Below are positions 35,085 through 45,477 of a stretch of DNA of 64,000 nucleotides, in pieces (the first letter of the stretch is position 1; each line of letters opens with the position of its first letter). The position numbers were made by a program, and so were the translations under genes. The DNA lies in contig BRXU01000031.1 in assembly GCA_030267565.1 (NCBI GenBank), positions 372,001 through 436,000 of the forward strand. The letters run 5' to 3'. Origin of the DNA: Pleodorina starrii (Eukaryota; Chlorophyta; Chlorophyceae; Chlamydomonadales; Volvocaceae). The notes beneath the pieces were generated by a model. The model ran no database searches. It saw only the letters and a program-made list of their open reading frames with translations, and was not told the origin of the DNA.

Positions 35085-36628
35085 TGTACATGGTAGCCAC
35101 TACTATGGCTATAGACGGCTACAACTGAAATTGCATGGGCCTTGACCTGCTGCTGGAATTACATGGTGGCGGAGAGGGCGTCGTCTGGGGGCTTTGGGCG
35201 TCTGGTCCAGGATTTGATACGATTTGAAAAGGTAGAACTGGCGGAACTGACCCATTCTGACGGGAGTGTTGCCCCGGATACCATCGTCTGCAGTGGGGTC
35301 GGTTTTTTTTTCGCGTCGCTGCAGTCGCGCAGAGTTTGGTGGGATTTGCGCTGCGGCCGCGACCTTGCTGAGGCATCGTAGCTGGTAAACGGGGGCTTGT
35401 GACCAATCAGGCATTTCATTTTGCACCTGGAAGGACTTGCTCGTTAGGGGTTAAGGGGCCGGTCACTTGCGCGGGACGTGTTGGTATCTGGTGCGGGTGC
35501 CGGTCACGTCATCGGAATGGAAAGACAACGCTCCCAGAAGTTTGGTCTTCGTAGTATGACCTCGACGTCTCAAAGCGTCGCTCAACCCCAGCGCGAGAAC
35601 GACTGTGGCGACTTGTGACCAATCATACATAAATCACTGCCGCTGTACTACCGTACGCAGTACGGCGCACTGCATGCTGTAAGGTGACACCTTTTGCGAT
35701 TAATGGAATGTCCCTGTACGTAGCTCCCACCAATGCACGATGTCTAATTCGGTGTGCGGACACAGACGCCCATTCTGTGGCCAGGGGTATGAACGGCGTT
35801 ACAATTTGGACGTCAAAGGACGCGATATGTCTGGCGCGTTCCACATTAAGCGCGCCTGCCAACGAGCGCAAACCCTCTTCGGGTTCCATTGCGCAAGCAA
35901 CGAGATTGAATTAACGACGCGATTCAGGTCAACCTTGACGAGCACGACACATCTCCCGTGCGAATCATGTACGACACATTCGACTCTTGTGGGTCCGCGG
36001 GTCGGTCCCCGGACCGCTCCATGCTGAAACTCATCACTCCGAATTCGTCGCTCTGCTGCCAATCCAAACAATCACACACGCATCAGTCGGGTGGTTGCGT
36101 CTGGCGTACGGGTATTACGCGATGAAGAAGTCCCGTCCAAGGCCGCATGCAATGTGCAGCACGGCCCTAGATGACACACGTCTAAACAAGCCAGGCCCCA
36201 CGGAGCGCCCAGCTCCGGCAAGCAAAGCGATCCCTTGAATACACTGTACACAAACGCGACAATGCACAGATGACTCACCGATATCTCGAATCCGCACAGC
36301 GAACGTCCACGCGAATCAGACAAGCCCACAAACTCACGCCAATACAATTGCGCATATGGTACAGCTGTGCAACGCCCGCTGTGCCACCGTCCGTCCGCCA
36401 CATACAGGAAGGTCTAGCCCCTACGGTAACATCTAGCATTACGGTGCCCGTGCTATGGGCTGAGATTGCAGGAGGCGCACACGGACCTGCGCACAGGAGA
36501 CAAACGCGGAGGGCGCCCTACAAACGACGCGAGCACGCACACGCGCGCCCGCCTTGTGCCCCAAAAGTGACGACCGCGAAGTCAGGGGGACGCGCCCGCG
36601 ACGACCCATATCACATACCCCCCGATGC
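35085..36628. other. Intergenic interval, no supported gene
   Basis: About 1.5 kb. A TGTAA element near 35676 could end the upstream transcript. The 14-mer CTTGTGACCAATCA occurs twice (near 35397 and 35613). A minus-strand frame at 36115-36297 (GIALLAGAGRSVGPGLF) looks protein-like, but I found no start or convincing splice partner. Confidence 0.45.
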
Positions 36629-36968
36629 TTATGCACTGCGAGCCGTAGCAGGGTAAAAATAGCCGTCGTTGTCAGGTCTGCGCTCTGGCTTCCCAGGCGG
36701 CACGCAGGCGGATGCGCCAGCACAGGTCGGTACGGCGGTAAATCCCCAGTCCGGCGAGACCCTAAACAAAGTCGCGTCCAGCCCTTCCGCTCCCCCTCCC
36801 CCTCCGCACACACATGAGATCATTCCACGCCTCGCAGTACATCCGACGGGCCAGCGGTGCTAAAACGCGTCCTAAAAAATACGTCAAGGCTGTGCCAATG
36901 ACAGCACCTAATAATGCCTTCGCGAGTGGCGATGCGGTCTCGCAATCGTCGTTCGTTGCTCCCACCAT
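36629..36968 (-). CDS. Tentative 67-residue single-helix membrane protein
   Basis: Two exons, 36968-36814 and 36677-36629, joined in phase across a 136-base GT-AG intron, give 67 residues. Seen: an acidic polar N terminus (MVGATNDDCETASPLAK), one hydrophobic helix (ALLGAVIGTALTYFLGRVL), then a basic patch and a polar tail ending PATARSA. An in-frame stop lies upstream of the ATG, so no longer start exists in this exon. No family is recognised. Intact phase across a plausible intron and a well-formed helix are the only support, and chance cannot be excluded. Confidence 0.35.
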
Positions 36969-37528
36969 CGGCCACGCTGCTGCTAGGGAAATTTTGTTAA
37001 TATCAAAGAATGCAAAGAGTTAAACCTGGGGAGCCGTCCATCCCGGGACATGGCCGCCCGTCAAACGACAGCCGACAGAGTCAGGTGGTTGAGGTGGGTT
37101 GAGCCCCGTTGGCAACGGAATAAGGACGCGCGCGGTCGCTGTCCCCTGCGTCTACGCCGCAGCGACCACTGCGTCGAACATCGGCGGCGAGCCGTCCTCC
37201 GGGACCTCACCCGACATCGGCGACCCGCCACATCGCGTACCGGTATCCAGACACCGTATCAGAGCTCGGGGGGCGCGAGCCGCTGGCAATCGAAGCCCTT
37301 GCTTTCCGTGAACACACACGCCCCAGCCGGCCCTTCTTAGTCTCGCGCAAGCGAAACAGCCTGGAGATAGCCCCACGTGCCCACGCCACTCATACCGCGA
37401 AAGCCGCTCTCGACCCACATCGCCAGCCGCACCCGGACCCCAGCTTAGTGATCACCTCAATAAAGCGAGTCCGGGTCCGCGTGCGCATGTGCCACCACAC
37501 CATCCCGCCCTCGGACGCCATCGTTCCC
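36969..37528. other. Intergenic interval, no supported gene
   Basis: 560 bases between the tentative small membrane protein and the stop of the serine-rich gene, both on the minus strand. No conserved frame, RNA gene or repeat is seen. Confidence 0.45.
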
Positions 37529-38296
37529 TTACTCGGCTAGCATGTCCATGCAGCCCCAGACCCGCCGAGTGCGCCGGAGGCCGCGATACGCGCGCGGCTC
37601 GGCGCCGGCGGCCTCCATGCCCCCCGCCATCGACGACCCACCGTACATCCGTTGACGCGGCGACGCGCCGACGCGTGGCGAGGGCGGCGGCGAAAGCGGC
37701 TGCATCCGCGCCTGCGCCTGCCGCGCGAGTTCGGCGCCCAGCCACTCCCCCACGTTGTGCGACGCGTCGTCGCGGAAGTTCGCAGCGTCCGCGGGCAGAT
37801 CGTAAGACGCGGCGCAGTTCGCCGATTTAGACGCGAAGTTTGGCGACGGCGGCGACGATGACTGAAGTGCGGTCGCGAGCGCCGACGAGTTGGAGGTGAA
37901 GCAGGAAACGCTATCGTTGAGCGGCCCGGCCTCGCCGCTGCCCCAGCTGCGCTGGTTCTCGATCTCATCGACGCTGTGAGAGGGGCTAGAGAGCTGCAGC
38001 GCGGCCTTGAGGTTGGCGAACGTCGCATCGGGGCTGCATGAAACGTCATCCTCGGCCGTAAACGTGGACAGCACCGGCACGTTATCCCAGCCGGTCGCGG
38101 ATGATGCTGCCCGCTGAATCTTGAAGAGGCTGTTGGAGCGCGTGGGCGTGTCGGGCGGGCACGGCGTGAAGACCAGCGAGGAGCGGCGGCGGCGGCCGGA
38201 GCGGCTGCCCTCAGCTGTCGGGGACGCGGGCTGCAGGACCACGGTGGGCCCCGCCCCGGCGCAGACACCGTAGATGCTTGACTGCGTGCGACGCAT
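37529..38296 (-). CDS. Intronless serine-rich protein of unknown function
   Basis: One uninterrupted frame of 255 residues from the ATG at 38296 to TAA at 37529. It starts MRRTQSSIYGVCAGAG and has a basic block (SGRRRRSSLVFTP) that looks like a basophilic-kinase site. Serine/proline-rich, probably disordered stretches follow (TFTAEDDVSCSP, LSSPSHSVDEIENQ, PLSPPPSPRVGASPRQ). A conserved-looking C terminus carries AYRGLRRTRRVWGCMDM. There is no signal peptide, helix pair or catalytic motif. Being intronless is unusual among its neighbours. It is divergent to the CAP gene, 468 bases apart. Function is not assigned. Confidence 0.6.
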   Translation of the reverse strand: MRRTQSSIYGVCAGAGPTVVLQPASPTAEGSRSGRRRRSSLVFTPCPPDTPTRSNSLFKIQRAASSATGWDNVPVLSTFTAEDDVSCSPDATFANLKAALQLSSPSHSVDEIENQRSWGSGEAGPLNDSVSCFTSNSSALATALQSSSPPSPNFASKSANCAASYDLPADAANFRDDASHNVGEWLGAELARQAQARMQPLSPPPSPRVGASPRQRMYGGSSMAGGMEAAGAEPRAYRGLRRTRRVWGCMDMLAE

Positions 38297-38764
38297 CTTT
38301 CTTCTCAGATGCCGCAGAAGTGCTGAGCGTCGGAGCAAGGTCCTCGATCCTTCTAGTTGGCTTTAATGACCTTGGACAATTACGAAGGTTGTTCCTTGGT
38401 TGCGTTGGAAGCTTGGCAATAAGCCCTTTAGGTAACAAGACTTTGTGTTGTATAAAAATCTTATTTGGAACGCTGGAAGGGCGCGCAGCATTATACTCTG
38501 ACTTCGCCAGCTCGGCAAGCGGTTGTACAACGGAACGAAAACGCGCCAAACCTTGGTGTAAACCTGGCCTGGACCTTGGCTGACGGTCCAGCATGGGGTT
38601 TCGCGACGCAAAAAACGCCTTATTTGTCTTTTTTTGTGAGGCCTTGGCTGGTAATCTGTAGTCACCCTGCGACGTTTCGGGAGCGTCACACTGTTAATGC
38701 TGTTACAGTAAAGTTCAGCCATCACCGTCAGACCTATTTTAGCCGCTAAGGTCGCGCACCAGCA
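38297..38764. promoter_or_regulatory. Shared upstream interval of serine-rich (-) and CAP (+) genes
   Basis: 468 bases between divergent starts. A TATAAAA element lies at 38451-38457 on the plus strand, about 310 bases before the CAP start. Promoter role is inferred. Confidence 0.5.
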
Positions 38765-41383
38765 ATGATGCAGCTGGTTTTCCTTACCATGTCGCTGGTC
38801 GCGACGTCAAGCTGTGCCACAGCTGGCATCGGCGGTCGGCGCGGGTTGTCCCAGTTGTCCGAAGGCGCACAGCCGCAACTGATCATCACCGACCCCGTCC
38901 CGGAACAGCAGGTGATTAGCATCCTAATAACGTCTGAGGCGTGCAACCTTGGATGGCGGGAAGCTGCAACAACACGAACCGTTCGCCACCTTCGCCACCT
39001 TAACGACTGTGCCTTCGACCTGCGAACTTTCTTCGGCCCCCGAGATGCGCTTGCGAAGGTAGAAAACTAGTATCCTATGCGCTGTGCAACCCTTGTGGCC
39101 TCCGATCCTACATCATGCAATTGTCCTGGTGACGACACACCCGCGCAGGTCGCGGTCATCAACGGCGCTCTGGTTCCTGTTCAAGCAGCTACCCCGGAGA
39201 CGCAACAGGGCGCGCAAGACGCACAGTACCAAGGTCGGCGGCAATGCGCCCCAACGCTCGTCCCGCAAGCTGGGCATCTGGCCTTCAGTGCATCGCATCC
39301 TTCCCGCGCTCATCAACAGTCAAATCTTTCGTCACCACACCCCGCTTGTTCTTCAATCCATAACTTGCATAGCCTGGCTGTGCAGGTCCCACTTGGAAAA
39401 CCAAAACGTTTCGCCGCAGCATGGGCGAGAACTGTCGGCCCTCATATCCACATAAACATCACGCATGCGCTATCGCATCCCGCGTTGTGCAAACTGCAAC
39501 GCTGCCCTAGCCACCTCTTCACGCCTTTGACCCACAACTTTGCTTTATCTCGCGACCTTTCACTCACGCGCCACGCGCGGATGCTGCATCCACGTTTGCA
39601 TGCTGGGTCCAGCTTTCATAACCGACTCGGGCTGCCGCCGCCGCCCTGTGTCCCGCGCGCACCCCCTTCCTCCCGATCTGGGTCGGAGCGCAGGCGTCGC
39701 AAGCCCAGGCACCACCTCACCTCAAGCCGTCCCCGCTGCCGCCGGCGACGCTGGCGCCGCGTTCGGAGGCGGCGGCGACATCCTGGCGCTCCACAACCAG
39801 TATCGCGCCACGCACAACGCGCCGCCGCTGTCCTGGTCGGCCGCCCTCGTATCGTCCGCCCAGGACTGGGCCAACGGGCTGGCTGGCTCCTGCGGGTTCT
39901 ACCACAGCGGGACGCAGGGCCTGGGCGAGAACCTCGCTGCCGGTAAGCTTTCGAGGCTGCGGTTGCGTTTACGAGCGCGCCAAGCTACGTACTTTTCGGC
40001 ATTTGTGGTCGCGTGCGTTGACGGGCGCTGAGCCACGAGCGAGCTGAATTGTACAGTCGTGGAGGTAAGTGCGCCCTTATAAGTTATAACGTGAATACGA
40101 CACGAATCGGTGAAACAAGTGTGTTTACACCGCGAATATGGCTATAACCCACATCAGGTGGCCTGCCTCGCATGCCGGCATGCGCGACCAAAGATGCTCG
40201 TGCCAGCGACTGCGAGAACGCATGCTGTACAGGCCTTAGGTCATTTGGGTCGGGTGCGATTTGTTGGCGCGACTGGGAGCCGCGCGCTGTCGAGATCGTG
40301 GGCGGCGTCGTGGGTTTGGCCGTCGCCAGTTTTGCGACGGGGTTCGCCTTCCGGGCGCGCCGAACATACGATACTGTCAGGACTGTTTGATTGAGAGCAC
40401 CCTTGACAACAGCCCGCACGCACCGCCGCGATCCCTGCCTTCGATCCTTCCTTCACACAAAGTGTTCATACCTTCCGACCACATACCTTCTTACCTCCCC
40501 TGCTCTCTGTGTGTCCTGCATGCGCCAGGCTACACTTCTTGGTCTGAAGTGGCCAGCACCTGGTATCAGGAGGTGGGTGCGTAACGACGCACACCTCGAG
40601 TCGCAGTCGGAATGTTATGGCGGTGGGCCTTTGCTGTATCTTCCGTACTGTGTACTTCGCCGCAAGTTCACGTGCGCTGCATGAATGGAAGCCCCCTGGG
40701 CCAAGTTGGTCGTCGCAGACCACGGCCGGTCGCAACTTGCATCGCGGGTGGGTCACGATGTGGGTCGAGACGTTTCCGCGCTCACCTGCCCACGCCCGCA
40801 CCGCCCCCTCTCGCGCAGATCAACAGCTACAACTTCGCCAACCCGGGCTTCAGCGAGGCCACCGGCCACGCCATGCAGATGCTGTGGGTGGCCACCCGAG
40901 AGGTCGGCTGCGCCGTCGCCGCGACCCCATCCGGGTGCTGGGAGCGCAACGTCTACGTGTGCCACTACAGCCCGCCCGGTGAGTGAATGAGTGAAGGAGT
41001 GACCGTGTCCTGGCTTCCTTGCCCCCGCCTTCGCGTGCGTCATTCAGCCGCGGGGTTTGTTCTCGACCTAGTGACCGCTGCACCCCAACCCGACCGGTAT
41101 GAGGAAAAGGATGGGCAGGGTAGGCGCGGACGGATTGGAACATTGGAAGGGATGCCGGGCTTAGGAATTTCAGTGGAGGAGTTTGTAATTCGAGGGGTTA
41201 GTGCACTGCACCGGTGGTGCTGCGGCATCACACGCGTCTTTGGTCTGCCGGTTCATGTGCGTACTAGGCAAGCCATGCCTGACATGCAGTCTGCCTCGGC
41301 TGCCTGCCGGCCTGGCCTTGCCGCCGGACATCCCCCCACACGCAGGCAACGTGATGGGCCAGTTCCAGCAGAACGTGCTGTGA
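38765..41383 (+). CDS. Secreted CAP-superfamily (SCP/PR-1-type) protein
   Basis: Six exons, 38765-38911, 39149-39233, 39694-39942, 40529-40572, 40819-40978 and 41346-41383, all in phase; 240 residues. Residues 1 to ~20 are a signal peptide (MMQLVFLTMSLVATSSCATA). A low-complexity linker runs to ~105, and the CAP domain spans about 106-235. Motifs in order: LHNQYRATHNAPPLSW, AQDWANGLAGSC, GFYHSG, GLGENLAA, GHAMQMLWVATREVGCA, and NVYVCHYSPPGNVMGQF. The conserved histidines (in GFYHSG, and His192 in GHAMQ), the glutamate of GEN and paired cysteines are present. CAP proteins act outside the cell, often binding sterols or lipids. Here an extracellular-matrix role is only inferred. Confidence 0.95.
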
Positions 41384-42799
41384 AATTTTGGAAGTACGCA
41401 CACAGCGCATCACCGTGTGCAGGTATTGGGGTACTGGTGCCACCCAGGCCCCAGGCTGCGCTGTGTCGTGCGACGTAAGAAACCCAACAATGGAGAAAAG
41501 AAAATCATTTTACTGAGTGTTTCCGGCTACGCGAGCGACTGAAATGGCGTGAAAAAGCTGGGGTGTGCAGCGGGCGCGGGCGACGGCGGCTACTGCGCGC
41601 GGATCTGACCCATGGGTCGTGCTGGCATGCGATGCATTAATGCATGGACGTGGACTCCGAAAGGGAGTTTTGTATCGATAGTCGGTGTTGCCGTACTGGC
41701 CGCACTGTCGTACTGATAGCGGCGATGCAGCAGCGACACACACCCCACCGTGATGCAGGTGGCAAGGTCACCCGAACTGCTTTTTAAATGAATTTTCACG
41801 ATCACCTGTGGGGAGGACTCGAAGATCAATGCGACTTGGGGCCAGCAATGCCGGCTAATTGACTCCCATATGCTGAAGAAATTAAGAAAGAACAACGTCC
41901 GAACTGCTTTGATGTGGCGAGGTAGGCTGCCGTTCTGGTAGCATTGTGCTTTCGAGGATTGCGAGCGGGCGGGCGTGACCGCCGTGGCTGACGTTCGAGC
42001 GCGTGCATGCGACCTACGTGGCCCCAAAGGTCCGGTGGGAGTCCGGAAGCCCGTGCGCGGTTTTCACGTGACCATGCCGGTGCCGTACGTATATCGGTTG
42101 CGCACTAGCACTGACAACTGTTCTGAGTTCCGGCGACCAAAGTGATACACTTCTGCGGCTTTGGGGCCGGCTACGGTTGCCCCGTAATGCCTTCGCGATG
42201 CCACATCATCAAGGAGCGATGGCCACATTGAGGACGGACAAGAGTGTGATCGTTACACAATGAAACCCGCTCGTGGGTTATTGCCACCTGCTACGCTTGT
42301 CACTGCCAGGGTATGTACCGCCACGGCCCACCGGCAGCACGGCGCGCAGCCTCGCACCCCGGGACCTCGACCAGGTAATCCAGGTCCAGCCAGCGAAGCG
42401 AAAAACGCGTGCGACCCGTGGGCCCGTGGCTCTGCCGATATCAGTCCTGCCTCGACTCCAATTTTAAATAATGAATTCCCCCACGAAGTCCCGCGCGAAC
42501 ATACAACACAACGACATCGCTCTCCGGCTTAGCTCCGTGCCGCGAAACTTCCACCCAGCCCTCCCTGCCTTCCCTTTCTTGACTCAGAAAACACACGGTC
42601 TTCACATTGCACACGCACACACGGATCGCCGCCAAAACAGCAGAGCCTCTCCCATACAACCCCCGCTCACCCAACCCCTCCGAATCGGCAATCGTCAGGC
42701 AGCCGCCTTGAGTCAATCGGTGAACTTCAGTGAACTCAGAGCCACCTCGCTACATCGTAAGGTGGCTGGCTCATATCCCCCACCGACCCGCGCTGCTGC
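41384..42799. other. Intergenic interval between convergent genes
   Basis: 1.4 kb holding the 3' ends of the CAP (+) and tRNA-binding (-) transcripts; a TTACA (TGTAA on the minus strand) near 42253 could end the latter. A minus-strand frame at 41590-42027 includes WPQVALIFESSPQVIVKIHL, which may be a relic (see findings). No complete gene is supported. Confidence 0.5.
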
Positions 42800-45094
42800 T
42801 CAGGCGATGTTGGCGTTGGTGAGGCTGGCGGCCCGCACCGGCCCCGCGCTGGTGAGCATGACCGCGTCCCGGAAGCGCGCTGTGGCCTCGCCGTCCGTCT
42901 TGAGAAGCGGCTGCACCGCCTCCCAGTACTTCTTCTTCTGGACGCGGTTGGGCTCCGCGGGGGCGGCCTGAGGGGGCGCACAGCACGCAGCACACAGCGC
43001 ATGTTGGAAGCTCTGGAGGCGCGGCCCGACGGGGTGCAGATCCCGGGCCTGTGCCATGCCCGACCAAACCCACTACCCACTACCCAGTCCCAGCCAAATC
43101 CACTGCCGAGGGCTCGACGGTGTTTTCCTGCCGAAATCATCGCCGTTAGAGGCGCCATCCCTCAAGGGCCCCACCGCAGGTATGCTGTGAAAGTACCGTA
43201 TTGCTGGGTCCGTTTGCCAAAGTTGCCAAAAGTCGGTTGCATTGCTGCAGCTCGGCAACGCTCCGCTCCGCACGGGCGCAGCAGCGCCGCTCACCTGGTT
43301 CTTTCCCTCCTCGCCAAAGTACACACGCTCCCCCACGGGCGCCTCCGCCGGGGGCGCCAGCGGCTCCACCACATCGTGGGCGTCGTTGGATGCGCACAGC
43401 ACCTGTGTGGCTCGATAGGGAGGGGAGAAAGAGCGCGTCGGCTGGTTCCGTTGTCGGGTTGGGACTCACAATTTTCCGTACACAGGAGGAAGGGTTTCGT
43501 AACGGGATCTGGAGGTTGGACCAGCGTTCGCGGATCGACATTCAGAACGGGTTTTAGGCATTGCAACGGTTGTTTTCAGAGGGTTTTAGGGTTGCAACAG
43601 GTGAAACCAAGGTGAGTCGAGATGTACATGGGGCTCGGGCAAGGAGCGGCATCTTTGGGTTCGATGGAACGCCCACGGTCAGTGCTGCCCTGTGCTGCGC
43701 TGTACTGTGCTGTGCTGTGCTAAGCTGCGCAGCACTTCGCGCGACGTGTTGAGGCGTGGTGCGTCGCACGCACTCTGGCACTCACCATGCCGTTCGACTT
43801 GATACCCCGCATGTTTCGCGGCTTCAGGTTGCACAGCACAATCACCTTCCGATCCTGTGAGCATGACCCGGTGAGGCAAGGTTGAGAGTGACACGCGGCG
43901 TGTACTCAACTTGGTGCTGGTTGCAGCAGCCCGGGGCACGGGGGTTCAGGGGCGCCCTCACTCGCCCGCCCATTGCCGCCCACACGTCCCATTCCTCCTC
44001 CATCTTTCCACCATCGTGGATCTCCTACTCGCACCATCCACCCACGACCCAGCCTACCATCCACCCACCCTACTACCCGCCCACCCGCCCACCTGCATGG
44101 CCTCCAGCGGCACGAACTTGACGAGTCCCGAAACAATGGTGCGGGGCTCCGGCTCGCCCACGTCGATCTGCTCCACGTACAAGCTACGAGAGTGCAGGGC
44201 GTTTTGAAGAAGGAAAAATGGGATGCCCATCAGCAAGCCGAACGGACTGGTATGTGTGTGTAGATGGATGGGGGGGTGAAGAGTGAATTTGCAGAAACGA
44301 AACAAGAAGCCCTGCGTACGTTGTAGCCTGAACAGCGGCTGCATCCATGTCATGGGGGGATGATGAGTGAAGTGCGTGTCTGCGGAAGAGGGGCTCGCGT
44401 AGTCCAGGCGCTGGGGGTGCCCAGGGCTGGACCAGGGGCCGGGGATGTGGTGGAGTGGGTCGGCGGCGGTTGAATGGGAAGCAGCTTTCGGGGAGGGGCG
44501 CAGCAGGGGATGTGGACGCCGCACGGGTGTAGTACAAACGCCGCACGGATGGGGCCAGGGCGGCACAGGTTCCCGACGTGCCCTCTGTCCACGCCGGTGT
44601 GCGTTGCTTGGAGCTGCTTGTTCAGCAAACCGTATGATGCTGAAGGACTGGTGCTGGGTTGGCAGCTAGGGCAGGCTACTGGCAGTCCGGGCCGAACCGT
44701 CGTCCCGGTGGGGGTATTCACCGACACAAGAAGCCCCTGTGGAGTCCAGCTATGCTCCGTACCTGTCGGCATCCGGATGTTGCTCGCACTTGACGATCTT
44801 GCCCACGCGGATGTCCATCGTCGCTGGGTCGGCATCAGGAGCAGCAGCGGCCTCGGATGCCGCAGGAGCCGGAGCGGCCTCCGCAGTTTGGGCTGCTGCT
44901 TTACAAATGCTGCGCTGGAACCGCTGTTCTTGCAGTCGCAGGGCAAAGACAGCTTGGGCGTAGGGTGTGGTGCCTGGCGTACTTGAGTCACGCGCTGTGG
45001 AAGCTAGCCGATAAGGCGTGAAAGGCAGGACATTGTCACGCCGCGATTGCCGCGCACCAGCGCTACGGCGTACAGTGTTTAGTTGCGAAGCCAT
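42800..45094 (-). CDS. Stand-alone EMAP-II/Arc1p-type tRNA-binding protein, probably organelle-targeted
   Basis: Five exons, 45094-44763, 44183-44093, 43854-43786, 43402-43295 and 42967-42800, joined in phase; 255 residues. Residues 1 to ~65 are rich in Ser, Arg, Thr and Ala with few acidic residues, like a chloroplast or mitochondrial transit peptide. An Ala/Pro linker follows. The tRNA-binding OB-fold domain starts at residue ~93 ([18 protein letters not shown]), then [42 protein letters not shown] and VLCAS. Such domains bind tRNA structure non-specifically and aid aminoacyl-tRNA synthetases. No synthetase domain is attached here. A C-terminal extension ([16 protein letters not shown]) resembles the tail of plant and algal homologues. 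Targeting is inferred from composition. Confidence 0.94.
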
Positions 45095-45477
45095 AGCAGC
45101 AAGTGGAGGTGAAAAGCTCTCGTGTGGTGATAGCGATCGAGAAAGCGGAGTAACTAACCAGATCCTATGTATGCCAGTCAAGTTAGGTGTAATTTGAGGA
45201 TAATTGTACACTTGCGGTGTGAAATAGGGCAAAAGGGGTAATGGCCTTAGTACAGAGCGCTCCGAAACCGACCTTTGCTTCGAAACTGACCTTCCTTGCT
45301 TCCGAAATGGGGCCCGTCAACAAGAACGGCTTCGATGCGATTTTTCGTTTTGCCAAGCTTTCGGGTATCCTGTGCATGAAGCGATGGTTTGGCCGCGAAC
45401 CCCGAGAAAGAGATTAGGCATCCGGTAAACAGATAAATACTTAGTGTTTATATTTCAGTTAGATTAAGCCGGAAACC
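45095..45477. promoter_or_regulatory. Shared upstream interval of tRNA-binding (-) and DRC5 (+) genes
   Basis: 383 bases separate the divergent starts, and an A/T-rich patch lies just before the DRC5 ATG. A bidirectional promoter is inferred. Confidence 0.5.

Noticed and set aside
36072..36401. Minus-strand frame with hydrophobic and Gly-rich stretches (CIQGIALLAGAGRSVGPGLF)
   Set aside because: The only nearby donor and acceptor would give a 35-base intron, no start is visible, and the two plausible frames conflict.
43560..43600. TTTTAGGG motifs considered as telomere-like sequence
   Set aside because: Only one complete unit is present, with no tandem array, and it sits in an intron.
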